Shown in pieces: positions 35,406-44,273 of a stretch of DNA of 64,000 nt; within the stretch, counting starts at the first letter, position 1; every line of letters begins with the position of its first letter. Under the pieces are notes generated by a model that saw nothing but the letters and a program-made list of their open reading frames with translations, searched no databases and was not told where the DNA came from. Both the position numbers and the translations under genes were made by a program. The stretch covers positions 738,666-802,665 of the forward strand of contig LM994626.1 of the NCBI GenBank assembly GCA_000752675.2, in the 5' to 3' direction. This DNA is from a bacterium OL-1 (GTDB lineage: Bacteria; Actinomycetota; Coriobacteriia; Coriobacteriales; Atopobiaceae).

Positions 35406-36053
35406 CTACTTGCTCACAACCGAGATGCGCTCACGAATGTGATTCCCGGACTCGGCCTCGTCGACCATTGCGATGGCGTAATCGGCGTACGAGATAACAG
35501 ACTCGCCCTTCTCGTTAGGCGTAAGCTCCTCGCCAGCCAAGGTGTACTCGCCGGTGCGCTCACCTTCGGCCTGGAAGTCCGCCGCTGGCGAGACGTACGT
35601 CCAGCGCACGTCGTCGCAGGTACGCAGGAAGTCGAGGGAGCGCTGCGCCTCAGAGGCCACGCCCTTGAAGGCGTCGGGGAAGTCTGGCGTCTGCGCCAGA
35701 GTCATGGTGTGCTCGGGGTTCACAAAGAGGGAGCCCGCACCGCCAACGACAAGCAGGCGCACGTTCGTGCCGGCAAGGACCTTTGCAAGGTGCTCGACAG
35801 CATCGGGAACAAGGTGCAGGGTCTCCTTAGTCCAGCCGCCCACGGCATCAACAACGGCGTCAAAACCCTCGAGCTGCTCGCGGGTAAGTGCCAGCGCGTC
35901 GCCCTGGAGGAAGTGCTGCGCCTGCGTGCGGTTAGCGCTGCGAGCGATGGCGGTGACGTCAAATCCGCGACGCACCGCTTCCGCAACAACAAGGCTGCCC
36001 ACGCGACCGTTTGCTGCGACGACGGCGATCTTCTTGGTGATGTTCTGGCTCAT
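35406..36053 (-). CDS. NAD(P)-binding oxidoreductase (atypical SDR, YwnB-like)
   Basis: A 215-residue atypical short-chain dehydrogenase with a degenerate nucleotide motif (VVAANGRVGSLV), VDAVGGWTKETL and the loop VVGGAGSLF. The family lacks the Tyr-x-x-x-Lys pair of classical SDRs and often acts in redox stress. Divergent from an HxlR regulator, which probably controls it. Confidence 0.83.
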   Translation of the reverse strand: MSQNITKKIAVVAANGRVGSLVVAEAVRRGFDVTAIARSANRTQAQHFLQGDALALTREQLEGFDAVVDAVGGWTKETLHLVPDAVEHLAKVLAGTNVRLLVVGGAGSLFVNPEHTMTLAQTPDFPDAFKGVASEAQRSLDFLRTCDDVRWTYVSPAADFQAEGERTGEYTLAGEELTPNEKGESVISYADYAIAMVDEAESGNHIRERISVVSK

Positions 36054-36137
36054 GGTGGTTCCCTTCTCAACTGGCGTCGGCCCGGTGCCGCCGCCCTCCT
36101 GACACTTGCAACCTTACGGGGAACGGTGCATATTGGG

Positions 36138-36176
36138 AAGTAAGCACAATAAAGTGCTGTAAGTACCGAAAAGTAA
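36138..36176. promoter_or_regulatory. Candidate HxlR operator
   Basis: In the divergent region, AGCAC (36143-36147) and GTGCT (36154-36158) form an inverted repeat flanked by AAGTAA-like strings at 36138, 36160 and 36171. HxlR regulators bind such spaced repeats; both divergent genes are within 90 bases. Confidence 0.5.
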
Positions 36177-36195
36177 CTATTGGAGGCAACCAGCC

Positions 36196-36555
36196 ATGTC
36201 GCAAAGCGAAGAACTTCTCAGCAAGCTACCGGCATGCCCGGTAGAAACTACGCTCACACTCATTGGCAATAAGTGGGAAGTTCTCATCCTGCGCGACCTC
36301 ATGGCGGGCACCAAGCGCTTTGGCGAGCTGCGGCGCTCGGTGGGTCACATCTCGCAGAAGGTGCTCACCAGCCAGCTGCGTACCATGGAGGAGGCGGGCC
36401 TCGTGCATCGCGAGGTGTTTGCCGAGGTGCCACCGCGCGTGGAGTACTCGCTCACGCCGCTGGGCAAGAGCCTCCAGCCCGTTCTTGACGCGCTGCGAGA
36501 CTGGGGCACCGAGTACAAGCGCCACCTGTCAAGCGGTGCGCCGATGGTAGAGTAG
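36196..36555 (+). CDS. HxlR-family transcriptional regulator
   Basis: A 119-residue winged-helix regulator: CPVETTLTLIGNKWEVLILRDL at the N-terminus with the redox-suited first cysteine, and the wing VHREVFAEVPPRVEYSLT, both diagnostic of HxlR. GGAGG precedes the ATG. It is divergent from the YwnB-like gene and probably responds to electrophiles through the cysteine. Confidence 0.9.
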   Translation: MSQSEELLSKLPACPVETTLTLIGNKWEVLILRDLMAGTKRFGELRRSVGHISQKVLTSQLRTMEEAGLVHREVFAEVPPRVEYSLTPLGKSLQPVLDALRDWGTEYKRHLSSGAPMVE

Positions 36556-36601
36556 TTCCACGCAAATCCCCTGATACCCGCGACGAGAGGCACGCGCAGC
36601 A

Positions 36602-38092
36602 ATGACGTCGAGGCAGACCATACGCCACCGGCTCCTTGTCTCCAACGTGATCATGGTCGTGGTGCCGGTCCTCGTGACCGCGCTCGTCGGCCTGGCATGC
36701 CTTGCCGTGATGCTTAACACGGCCAGCCACAAGGGTCTGGGACTCGACAGCGAGAGTGACTTCTACTGGGCGGGCACTACGGCGGCAGAGCTTGTCGAGA
36801 ACACCGTGGGCAACGCCGAGCCTGCGTCCGTCTCGTACGACGGTGTCACCTCCGTCCTCCAAGGGCAAGGTCTTGACCTCGCCGTCATTGAAGATGGGGA
36901 CGTCGTCTTCTCCACCAGCGGCATCACGGGAACGGACCTCTCGTTTGCCCTCGCTGCCAGCGCCACGGGCGAGAGCCCCGTCACGATGCGCTCCGGCGAG
37001 CGGACCATGTTCCTGAAGGCCGAGGCGGCCGAGGACGGCGCGACAAGCTACCAGGTTGCCGTCTTTGGCTCGCTCACCGAGGTCGCGGACAGTACCATCA
37101 AGCAGATGGCCGTGGCCAGCGCCTTCATCCTGGCGCTCACCGCGGCGCTCTCGGTCTACCTGGTGAACCGCTTCTGCCACCGCTACGTGTTCGACCGCAT
37201 CGAGTGGTCGCTAGGGCACCTCGAAGAGGGTGTGCAGCAGCTCTCTGCCGGTAACCTCTCCTATCGCATCCGCTATGATCGCGACGACGAGTTTCGCCCC
37301 ATCGCGGACTCGTTCGACCGCATGACGGCCCAGCTCCAGGCGTCGGAGGAGCGCCAGCGGCGCGATCAGCGCAACCGACAGGAGCTCATCGCGTGTATCT
37401 CGCACGACCTGCGCTCCCCACTCACCTCCATCCGCGGCTACGCCGAGGGACTGCGCGACGGCATTGCCACCACGCCCCAAATGCGCGAGCGCTACGCAAC
37501 GCGCATCGCCTCCAAGGCCGAGGAGATGGACGGCCTGGTGTCCGAGCTGTTCATGTTCTCCAAGCTTGACCTGGGCGACTTTCCGCACGAGGAGCGTCCC
37601 GTGCGCGTGGACACGTTCCTGCAGAACGTGCTGGACAACCTCGCGCCAGAGCTCGAGCGCACGGGCAACACGCTTGCCCAGGTGGAGCTTACGCCCGCAA
37701 CGGTGCTTGCCGACGAGAGACTCCTGCGCCAAGCGGTGACAAACGTGCTGCTCAACGCTTCAAAACACGCACCGGGCTCTGCAATCACGGTTCGTGCGAG
37801 CGTCGCGCCGGACGGCAGCCACGTTGACGTTGCCATCACCGACAACGGCCCCGGCGTGCCAGAGGAGTCGCTGGGACGCATCTTTGAGGTCTTCTACCGC
37901 ACCGACCCGTCGCGCACCGCAGCGTCTGGTGGCAGCGGGCTTGGCCTGGCCATTGTCCAGCGCGCCATGCGCGCGATGGGCGGCGAGGCCACGGCAGAGA
38001 GCATCGAGCCGCACGGGCTGCGCGTGATTCTCACGCTGCGCGTCACCGGGCAGAAAGCCGCCGAGAATAGCACAAGGGAGGCATCCGCATGA
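36602..38092 (+). CDS. Sensor histidine kinase (EnvZ-type)
   Basis: A 496-residue kinase: membrane helix 1 (about 12-38), extracytoplasmic domain, membrane helix 2 (about 168-185), HAMP, HisKA box SHDLRSPLTSI and ATPase domain with LLNASKHAPG (N), DNGPGVPEE (G1) and GGSGLGLAI (G2). It overlaps the response regulator by 4 bases. Ligand unknown. Confidence 0.93.
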   Translation: MTSRQTIRHRLLVSNVIMVVVPVLVTALVGLACLAVMLNTASHKGLGLDSESDFYWAGTTAAELVENTVGNAEPASVSYDGVTSVLQGQGLDLAVIEDGDVVFSTSGITGTDLSFALAASATGESPVTMRSGERTMFLKAEAAEDGATSYQVAVFGSLTEVADSTIKQMAVASAFILALTAALSVYLVNRFCHRYVFDRIEWSLGHLEEGVQQLSAGNLSYRIRYDRDDEFRPIADSFDRMTAQLQASEERQRRDQRNRQELIACISHDLRSPLTSIRGYAEGLRDGIATTPQMRERYATRIASKAEEMDGLVSELFMFSKLDLGDFPHEERPVRVDTFLQNVLDNLAPELERTGNTLAQVELTPATVLADERLLRQAVTNVLLNASKHAPGSAITVRASVAPDGSHVDVAITDNGPGVPEESLGRIFEVFYRTDPSRTAASGGSGLGLAIVQRAMRAMGGEATAESIEPHGLRVILTLRVTGQKAAENSTREASA

Positions 38093-38811
38093 GCAAGATC
38101 TTGATCGTCGAGGACGACGAGGACATCGCCGAGCTCGAGCGCGACTACCTCGAGGCCAGCGGCTTTGACACCGCCCTTGCCGCAGATGGTCGCAAGGGCC
38201 TCTCGCTTGCGCTGGGGGGTGGCTTTGACCTGGTCATTCTTGATCTCATGCTACCGGGCGAAGACGGCCTTTCCGTGTGTTGGTCAATCCGCGAGCGCTC
38301 CGGCATCCCCGTCATCATGGTGACCGCGCGCAGCGAGGACATCGACGTGATCCGTGGCCTAGGCATTGGCGCCAACGACTATGTGACCAAGCCCTTCTCT
38401 CCCAGCGTGCTCGTGGCCCGCGTGAAGGCATGCCTCGCTTCCGCCGAGCGTGCGAGCAGTGCCGTCGCAGCGGCCGCCGAGACAAACGAAACCCAGGCAG
38501 ACGACCTTGTTTTTGGTGACGTGCGCATCTGCCCCACCTCGCACACCGTGAGCGTGGCAGGAAGCGAGGTCACGCTCACCAACCGCGAGTACGAGCTCTT
38601 GCTGTTCTTGGCCCAGCGCCCCGACACCGTCTTTAGCCGTCAGGCCCTCTACGAGCGCGTGTGGGGCGAGGATGCCGTGGGCGACGGCGCCACGGTCACG
38701 GTCCATGTAAACAGGCTGCGCGAGAAGCTCGAGCACGATCCGGCACATCCGGCGCTCATCCAGACCGTGCGCGGCGCAGGCTACATCCTGCGCTCGGAAG
38801 CCGGCAAGTAG
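38089..38811 (+). CDS. OmpR-family response regulator
   Basis: A 240-residue regulator: receiver (VEDDEDIAELE; phospho-Asp in LVILDLMLPGEDG; Lys in VTKPFS) and OmpR winged helix (LTNREYELLLFLAQ; QTVRGAGYILR). It is coupled to the preceding kinase by a 4-base overlap. Target genes are not evident in this window. Confidence 0.93.
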   Translation: MSKILIVEDDEDIAELERDYLEASGFDTALAADGRKGLSLALGGGFDLVILDLMLPGEDGLSVCWSIRERSGIPVIMVTARSEDIDVIRGLGIGANDYVTKPFSPSVLVARVKACLASAERASSAVAAAAETNETQADDLVFGDVRICPTSHTVSVAGSEVTLTNREYELLLFLAQRPDTVFSRQALYERVWGEDAVGDGATVTVHVNRLREKLEHDPAHPALIQTVRGAGYILRSEAGK

Positions 38812-38966
38812 CGCTGCCGGGCGGCTCGCAGCGCTACATCAGCTGCCGCCACGTTTAGCCAGCTTTTATCTTTGCGTACCAGAGCGTTTAGCGCGCCACC
38901 TTAGCATGTCTCACCGTCAAGAAGCCAACACGGCGCCGCGGTGGCGCCCATGCTAGGGAGTGTGCC

Positions 38967-39614
38967 ATGCAGGCCTTTGTCCTTTCTTTTGTCGCCCAGT
39001 ACGGTTACCTGGCGCTTTCCGCGCTGATCTTCCTCGAGAACGTCTTTCCCCCCATCCCCAGCGAGGCCATCCTCCCCGCCGCGGGCTTCATGTCGAGCAT
39101 TGGGTCGCTCTGGCTTCCCGTGGCCATCCTCGCGGCGACCATTGGGTCACTGTTGGGCGCCTACGTCCTCTATGGCGTTGGTCGCGTCCTTAGCCAGGAG
39201 CGCCTCGAGCGCCTGATGGGCACCAAGCCCCTGGGCATGCTGGGCTTTGAGCCCGGCGACGTCTCGAGCGCCATCGGCTGGTTCAAGAAGCACGGGCAGG
39301 TCAGCGTCCTGGTTTGCCGCTGCATCCCCATTGTGCGCAGCCTCATCTCCATTCCCGCCGGCATCTCGGGCATGGGCGTGATGCGCTTCTCGGCTTACAC
39401 CTTCCTCGGCTCGCTTGTGTGGAACACCATCCTCTGCACGGTGGGCTACGTCGCCGGCTCTGCCTGGGAGAGCGCCTCGGCGGGCGCCACGCAGGCCATC
39501 GACGTGATGACCCTCGCGGTGACTGCAATCATGGTGGCTGTGGTGGCAGTCTGGGCTGCCAAGCGCGCGATTCCCGCCATCAAGAACGCCGTGCGCTCCG
39601 AGGGCGCAGAGTAG
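38967..39614 (+). CDS. DedA-family membrane protein
   Basis: A 215-residue DedA/SNARE-associated domain protein with about five membrane helices. Family motifs: FLENVFPPIPSEAILPAAG and GLIKKHG-like WFKKHGQ, then CRCIPIVRSLISIPAGISGM, which carries the conserved Arg pair. DedA proteins act in lipid flipping and envelope homeostasis. AGGGAG precedes the ATG. Confidence 0.9.
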   Translation: MQAFVLSFVAQYGYLALSALIFLENVFPPIPSEAILPAAGFMSSIGSLWLPVAILAATIGSLLGAYVLYGVGRVLSQERLERLMGTKPLGMLGFEPGDVSSAIGWFKKHGQVSVLVCRCIPIVRSLISIPAGISGMGVMRFSAYTFLGSLVWNTILCTVGYVAGSAWESASAGATQAIDVMTLAVTAIMVAVVAVWAAKRAIPAIKNAVRSEGAE

Positions 39615-39635
39615 TGCGAGAAGGGCGCACGGTTC

Positions 39636-39956
39636 CTACGCGCAGGTCTCGCAGCCACCACACGAGCAGCTATCCCTCTTGCCATCTGTCGATGTGAGCC
39701 CTGCAAAGAACCCGGCAAGATCGGCCGCCACCTGTGGGTCTATCGAGTAGTGGCACCAACGGCCCTCTCGCCGGCAGCGCACTATGCCGCAGCTGCAGAG
39801 CACCTTCATATGGTGGGAGAGCGTGGGCTGCGAGATGTTAAGGTCCGCGAGCAGGTCGCACGCACACGCCTCTCCGCACGAGCCCACCATGCGGACAATG
39901 GCAAGGCGATTCTCGTCTGCCAGGGCCTTGAACACCTCGGCATCAATCTCGCTCAT
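39636..39956 (-). CDS. arsR: ArsR-family repressor
   Basis: A 106-residue winged-helix repressor. Cysteines C26 and C31-C33 (GSCGEACACDL), CSC (53-55) and a Cys-rich C-terminus (SCSCGGCETC) could bind As(III)/Sb(III). It overlaps arsC by 14 bases and is last in the ars operon. It would release the promoter region upstream of acr3 on binding arsenite. Confidence 0.88.
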   Translation of the reverse strand: MSEIDAEVFKALADENRLAIVRMVGSCGEACACDLLADLNISQPTLSHHMKVLCSCGIVRCRREGRWCHYSIDPQVAADLAGFFAGLTSTDGKRDSCSCGGCETCA

Positions 39957-40392
39957 CCGTATCCCCTTTGTGCATGTGCCCGGTTTTATCGATCCCCATT
40001 CTCACACGAAGGTCGGCAAGGTGGAGCAAAATGTCCTCGGCGCATGCTGCGTAGTACTCCTTTGGTCCGCCCGTGGGATCTTTCAGACCCCAGTCTTCAC
40101 GGTGCGTACACGCAAGCGCGGGATAAGCGACGCCGCAGCCCATGGTTACCAGCCAGTCAACGCGTGCGGGCAGCTCAGAGACGTACTTGGGGCGCAGCGC
40201 CGTAACGGTCTCTTCCGGAACCCCACGGCGCGAGAGCTCTTCCAGGGCGCCTGCGTCAACGCGGGGAGCGGGGTCCGTCCCCGCCGAGAGGAACGTGGCT
40301 TCGCCCGGCATCATGCGCTCCGCCAGCGCCTGGGCCATCTAGCTGCGACAGGCGTTGTGCATGCAGACAAAGGCAACAACAGGGAGATCCAT
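39943..40392 (-). pseudogene. arsC: Arsenate reductase (LMW phosphatase type) with in-frame amber codon
   Basis: The reading frame begins ATG 40392 and encodes MDLPVVAFVCMHNACRS, which is the catalytic P-loop (C-x5-R-S) of thioredoxin-coupled arsenate reductases, then hits TAG at 40339-40341, then continues in frame MAQALAERM... to 39943 for 131 more residues. Relatives have glutamine (CAG) at this spot (CRSQMAEA), so a single C-to-T change explains the stop. The ATG overlaps the acr3 stop (TAATG). Either the gene is inactivated, reads through, or re-initiates at ATG 40338 without a P-loop. Confidence 0.85.
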
Positions 40393-41597
40393 TAGGCATG
40401 TCCCTTCTCGGCTCCCTGGCCAGCTGCGGAAGGCGCGGCACCTTCTGGCCACGCAAGGCGACGACGCATGGCAAGCGCCGCGTTCACCAGCAGGATAAGC
40501 GAGGGCACCTCAATGAGGGGCCCAACCACAGCGGCAAATGCCTCGCCGGAGCCCAGGCCAAAGGTCGCCACCGCAACGGCAATTGCCAGCTCGAAGTTGT
40601 TACCTGTCGCGGTAAAGGCAATGGCGGTCGTGTGCGGGTACGAGAAGCCCGCTCCGTGGGCAACCGCAAAGCTCGTGAAGAACATCACCACAAAGTAGAT
40701 GACCAGGGGAATAGCAATGCGCACGGCATCGAGCGGCAGCTGCACGATCTGCCTGCCCTTGAGCGAGAACATGAGGACAATGGTGGCGAGAAGCGCCACA
40801 AAGGAGATGGGCGAGACGTGCGGGAGAAAAACGACCTCGTACCAGTCACGGCCCTTTGCGTGCTCAAGGAGAAGGCGCCCCAGCGCGCCGGCCGCAAAGG
40901 GTATCCCCAGGTAGAGGAGGACGGTCCCGGCAACGTCTCCCGCAGAGAGGCTCACCGTCACCACAGGGGCGCCCACGAGGGCCGTGAGCTGCGTGGCAAA
41001 GAGCCACGCCATGGGGCCGTAGAGCAGCACCTGCAGGATCGCGTTAACCGCGACAAAGCCAGCGCACCACTCCGTGTCTCCGCCGGCAAGACCGTTCCAC
41101 ACGATGACCATTGCGATGCAAGGCGCAATGCCAATGAGGATGAGGCCGGTCATGTAGTCTAGCTGGTCGCGCAGGAACGTGGTTGCCAGCACAAACATGA
41201 GCAGGGGCCCAATTACGGCGCAGAACAGGAGCATGAGCCCAAGAGCGCGCACGTTGCGAAACACACGCGGAAGCTCTGCGTAGCGCACCTTTGCGAGCGG
41301 CGGATACAGCATGAGCATCATGCAGATGGCAAGCGGGATGTTGGTGGTGCCAACAGAGATCGAGTTGAGAGCATCGGAGACGCCCGGCGCCACGGCACCA
41401 AGCAGAATGCCAGCTGCCATGGCGAGGAAAATCCACAGGGTGAGGAGGCGGTCCCGCACTCCCAGGCGGGCGGCGGTTCCGGCGGGAGGCGTTGCCGTTC
41501 TCGTTGGCGTGACGTCTGAAGTTGCGTTTGTTTCTCTCGCCATGGTTGCGGCTCTCTTCTCAGCGGCTTCAGAGGGCGGAAGTGCCTCCAAAGTCAT
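40392..41597 (-). CDS. acr3: ACR3-family arsenite efflux transporter
   Basis: A 401-residue carrier with about ten membrane helices after a poorly conserved N-terminal extension. The conserved GIAPCIAMVIVWNGLA contains the essential cysteine, and ATGNNFELAIAVA is the other signature. It exports As(III). Start uncertain: ATG 41597 (used here), ATG 41543 gives 383 residues. First gene of the ars operon acr3-arsC-arsR. Confidence 0.92.
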   Translation of the reverse strand: MTLEALPPSEAAEKRAATMARETNATSDVTPTRTATPPAGTAARLGVRDRLLTLWIFLAMAAGILLGAVAPGVSDALNSISVGTTNIPLAICMMLMLYPPLAKVRYAELPRVFRNVRALGLMLLFCAVIGPLLMFVLATTFLRDQLDYMTGLILIGIAPCIAMVIVWNGLAGGDTEWCAGFVAVNAILQVLLYGPMAWLFATQLTALVGAPVVTVSLSAGDVAGTVLLYLGIPFAAGALGRLLLEHAKGRDWYEVVFLPHVSPISFVALLATIVLMFSLKGRQIVQLPLDAVRIAIPLVIYFVVMFFTSFAVAHGAGFSYPHTTAIAFTATGNNFELAIAVAVATFGLGSGEAFAAVVGPLIEVPSLILLVNAALAMRRRLAWPEGAAPSAAGQGAEKGHA

Positions 41598-41605
41598 ATC
41601 GATAT

Positions 41606-41641
41606 ATATCAATGCGTTACTGATAGTAGCCTTTCATTGAT
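41606..41641. promoter_or_regulatory. Promoter and candidate ArsR operator of the ars operon
   Basis: TATCAAT (41606-41612) and ATTGATA (41635-41641) form an inverted repeat containing GATAGTAG between them. On the minus strand a TTGACA box (41645-41650) lies just upstream. This overlap fits repression by ArsR. Confidence 0.6.
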
Positions 41642-41683
41642 AATTGTCAATCTATTTAATTCGAGCGCAGCATGGGCGCGCTT

Positions 41684-41751
41684 CGTCACACACTCGTGTA
41701 CGAATGTGTGACGCGCGCAGGATGATACAGATTCGTCCCTCGAATGTGTGA
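41684..41751. repeat. Tandem pair of CACACATTCG palindromes (family B), second locus
   Basis: CGTCACACACTCG-4-CGAATGTGTGACG (41684-41713) and TACAGATTCG-5-CGAATGTGTGA (41726-41751). Same family as 6310-6376, again a pair in tandem, here between a minus-strand gene end and the start region of acr3. Confidence 0.75.
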
Positions 41752-41779
41752 CGGTTAGCACCACCTCGGGCGCGCAGCC

Positions 41780-42610
41780 CTACGCATAGCGCCGGGCAAT
41801 AGAGAGCGCAAGCCCTACGTAGCTCTCGCCAAAGAGCACGCAGTGCAAGAGTACCGGCACAAGCTGGTGGATGCCCACGCGCTCACGCCAGCCATCTGCC
41901 AGCGGCGACACCTCGTTGTAGCTGGCAAGGAGATCGTCCAGGTACGCGCAGCCAAAGAGCTGGAGCATGGCGAGGTCGGTCTCGGCGTGGCCGCCCGAAG
42001 CCATGGGGTCGATAAGCGCAGCGCCGGTAGCCGCGGCGCGGGAGCCATCGGCCGCCCACAGGAGGTTGCCTGCCCAGAGGTCGCCATGGATGCGCGAGCA
42101 ACGGTGACCATGGCTGCGAACAAGCTCTGGCTCTGGGGAGTCGAAGTCGCCGGCAGCCATGCGATCTGCCACACGGACGAGAAGACGTGATTCCGAGGCG
42201 TCTACCAGGCCGTCGTCGCGAATGGTACGCACGTGGGGCATCACGCGCCACTCGGCGCACGTAGCACCCCACCCCCTGCTGCCCGCCGGCTCGATTGGCA
42301 CCACGGTCGTAAGCGAGCGACCAATCACGTACCCTGTACCGCCCCAACCCGGTGGCGGGCAGCCGTACCACGACGCTCCGGCAGCGTGCGTGCGCGCAAG
42401 CGCGGCACCGGCAAGACGGGCCTTCTCGCGCGAGGGAACGCCTTCGTCGATGCGCTCCTCCAGTAGAGAGTGAGCGTCCGCCCGCACAACACGTGAGCAG
42501 ACAAGGCCGCCGTCTTTCTCGGCCTCCCCAAGCCAGCGCAGCCCGGCGGCCTCACCCGTAAGGTCAGCCCGTGGGTTGTCATCTCTCTTCTCGAAGGTCT
42601 CGGACATCAT
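41780..42610 (-). CDS. Fructosamine kinase-family protein
   Basis: A 276-residue kinase-fold protein of the fructosamine/ketosamine-3-kinase family. The catalytic loop is CSRIHGDLWAGNLLWA with the metal-binding ALIDPMASGGHAETD, both diagnostic. It phosphorylates sugar-modified amines, leading to deglycation. The N-terminal ATP-binding lobe is poorly conserved. Monocistronic. Confidence 0.87.
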   Translation of the reverse strand: MMSETFEKRDDNPRADLTGEAAGLRWLGEAEKDGGLVCSRVVRADAHSLLEERIDEGVPSREKARLAGAALARTHAAGASWYGCPPPGWGGTGYVIGRSLTTVVPIEPAGSRGWGATCAEWRVMPHVRTIRDDGLVDASESRLLVRVADRMAAGDFDSPEPELVRSHGHRCSRIHGDLWAGNLLWAADGSRAAATGAALIDPMASGGHAETDLAMLQLFGCAYLDDLLASYNEVSPLADGWRERVGIHQLVPVLLHCVLFGESYVGLALSIARRYA

Positions 42611-42933
42611 ACCGCCCCAAGCACAGGCATCGCTTCAAAGGAATCTATCGGCGAGTATAGCCGCTGACCAGGTAGATTGCATCACCAATAGCACCCATTG
42701 CGAGACGCGCATCAGTACCACCAAGCCGATAATGCTTGCGGAGAATTGCTCCATAAGGGAAATCAGACGCTTTTCGGCTGTCTGTGAAAAGTTTGTCCGC
42801 ATCCCGATATCGCATCGAAATTGCTGGCGCCTGGCATGTTACGGTCATTGGCACATATCCATTGCAGGTACTCTTGGAAACGCACACCCTCCCGGTGATA
42901 ACGAACAACACTGCATCAACCCGGGAGGTCTAC
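42611..42933. other. Intergenic region without recognisable features
   Basis: Divergent region between fructosamine kinase and the second DUF2798 gene. It is more AT-rich than its surroundings; open frames here lack ribosome sites and similarity. Presumably holds two promoters, none matching consensus well. Confidence 0.4.
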
Positions 42934-43437
42934 ATGCCGAAAAACCGCGTCCAAACAGCCATTTTCACCATCATGATGGTCCTCGTCATGGTGTATGGGA
43001 TGATTTGCTACAACATCACGCTCGAGGTCGGCGGCCTATCCAACTTCGTCTTTCTCGAGGCCCTACCCGAGCTTGCTTTTATGGGACCAATCGCATTCCT
43101 TCTCGATATGCTTGTTGTCTCCCCCATTGTGTCGCGTCGCGCGGTCAAGGTGGTTGGGCCTCACCCTCAGACCCCCTTTGCGATGGTCGCTGCCATCTCT
43201 GCGCTGAGCGTCCAGCTGATGTGCCCGCTCATGAGCCTTGCCGCAACGCTCATCATCAAGCGCCCCGCCAACGTCGACATCCTTGCAACGTGGATCCAGA
43301 CTACCGTCCTCAACCTTCCCATGGCGTTCTTCTGGCAGTTCTTTGTTGCCGGTCCCGTTGTCCGCGGGGTCTTTGGTGCCCTGGTCGGCGAGAAGCGCGA
43401 GGCCGCAGACAGCGCTGCAGAGCAGGTCGCGCAATAG
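42934..43437 (+). CDS. DUF2798 membrane protein, second copy
   Basis: A 167-residue protein with four predicted membrane helices, starting MPKNRVQTAIFTIMMVLVMVYGM like the protein at 31426 (MPKNKAQ...). Similar C-termini (LNLPMAFFWQFFVAGP) confirm paralogy. GGGAGG precedes the ATG at 42934. Function unknown; unlike its paralogue it has no leader terminator. Confidence 0.8.
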   Translation: MPKNRVQTAIFTIMMVLVMVYGMICYNITLEVGGLSNFVFLEALPELAFMGPIAFLLDMLVVSPIVSRRAVKVVGPHPQTPFAMVAAISALSVQLMCPLMSLAATLIIKRPANVDILATWIQTTVLNLPMAFFWQFFVAGPVVRGVFGALVGEKREAADSAAEQVAQ

Positions 43438-43503
43438 CCTCGACTGCAGAGGCTCCAACGCAGGCTCATCGTTGAGAAGCCGCCCAAACCCCATAGAACC
43501 GCA

Positions 43504-43535
43504 ATGGCGCCGTCGGTCAATGCCGGCGGCGCCAT
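43504..43535. terminator. Bidirectional terminator hairpin
   Basis: ATGGCGCCG and CGGCGCCAT form a perfect 9-bp stem around a 14-base loop between the converging DUF2798 and rpiB genes, 9 bases from the rpiB stop. Confidence 0.7.
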
Positions 43536-43544
43536 CCTCATGGG

Positions 43545-43988
43545 CTACTGCTCGTTCTCGATCTGGGCGATCTTTGCGATGCGGCGCACATGGCGCTCGT
43601 CACCGCTGAACGGCGTATCAAGGAACGTGTCCACGATCTTCAGCGCAAGGCCGGGGCCGATCACGCGGGCGCCCATCGTAAGGATGTTGGCGTCGTTGTG
43701 CTGGCGCGTGGCCTCGGCGGAGAAGCAATCGCCGCACAGAGCGGCGCGAATGCCCTTGAACTTGTTGGCAACAATGGAGACACCGATGCCCGTGCCGCAG
43801 ATGATGATGCCGCGCTCGCACTCGCCGCTCTGGACCGCGCGGGCCACCTTGGAGGCATAGTCCGGATAGTCGACGGAATCGGTGCTGTAGGTGCCAAAGT
43901 CCTTGTACTCCAGGCCACGCTCGTCCAGGTGCGCCTTGACCTCCTGGAGAAGCTCGTAGCCGCCGTGATCACAACCCAAAGCAATCAT
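43545..43988 (-). CDS. rpiB: Ribose-5-phosphate isomerase B
   Basis: A 147-residue RpiB/LacAB-family isomerase interconverting ribose-5- and ribulose-5-phosphate. Signatures: ALGCDHGGYELLQEVKAHL at the N-terminus (Asp, His) and IICGTGIGVSIVANK with the catalytic Cys. Length matches the family. It has its own promoter in the 360-base region upstream. Confidence 0.92.
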   Translation of the reverse strand: MIALGCDHGGYELLQEVKAHLDERGLEYKDFGTYSTDSVDYPDYASKVARAVQSGECERGIIICGTGIGVSIVANKFKGIRAALCGDCFSAEATRQHNDANILTMGARVIGPGLALKIVDTFLDTPFSGDERHVRRIAKIAQIENEQ

Positions 43989-44273
43989 TTCTTATCCTTC
44001 CCTCGTGGATGGGCCCGCGCGGCGGAAGCGCCGGCGCAGGCGACACCTCATGGTACGACCTCGCGGCCACGAATGCGTCCTCGTACCGCGGCGTCACGAC
44101 TCGAGCATCTGCGCCGCATCAACCCGGTCTATAAGATACGGGCAAGTAGCTTACTCGAAAGTAGTTTATCGAAGCTCCTAACGCGCGAGTAGCGATGCCG
44201 CAAGGCCAGACGAGGACGGTCACAGCCAAATATGTGCAAAAGGCGTGCGTCAGGCGGGCGTCGCAATTCTACC

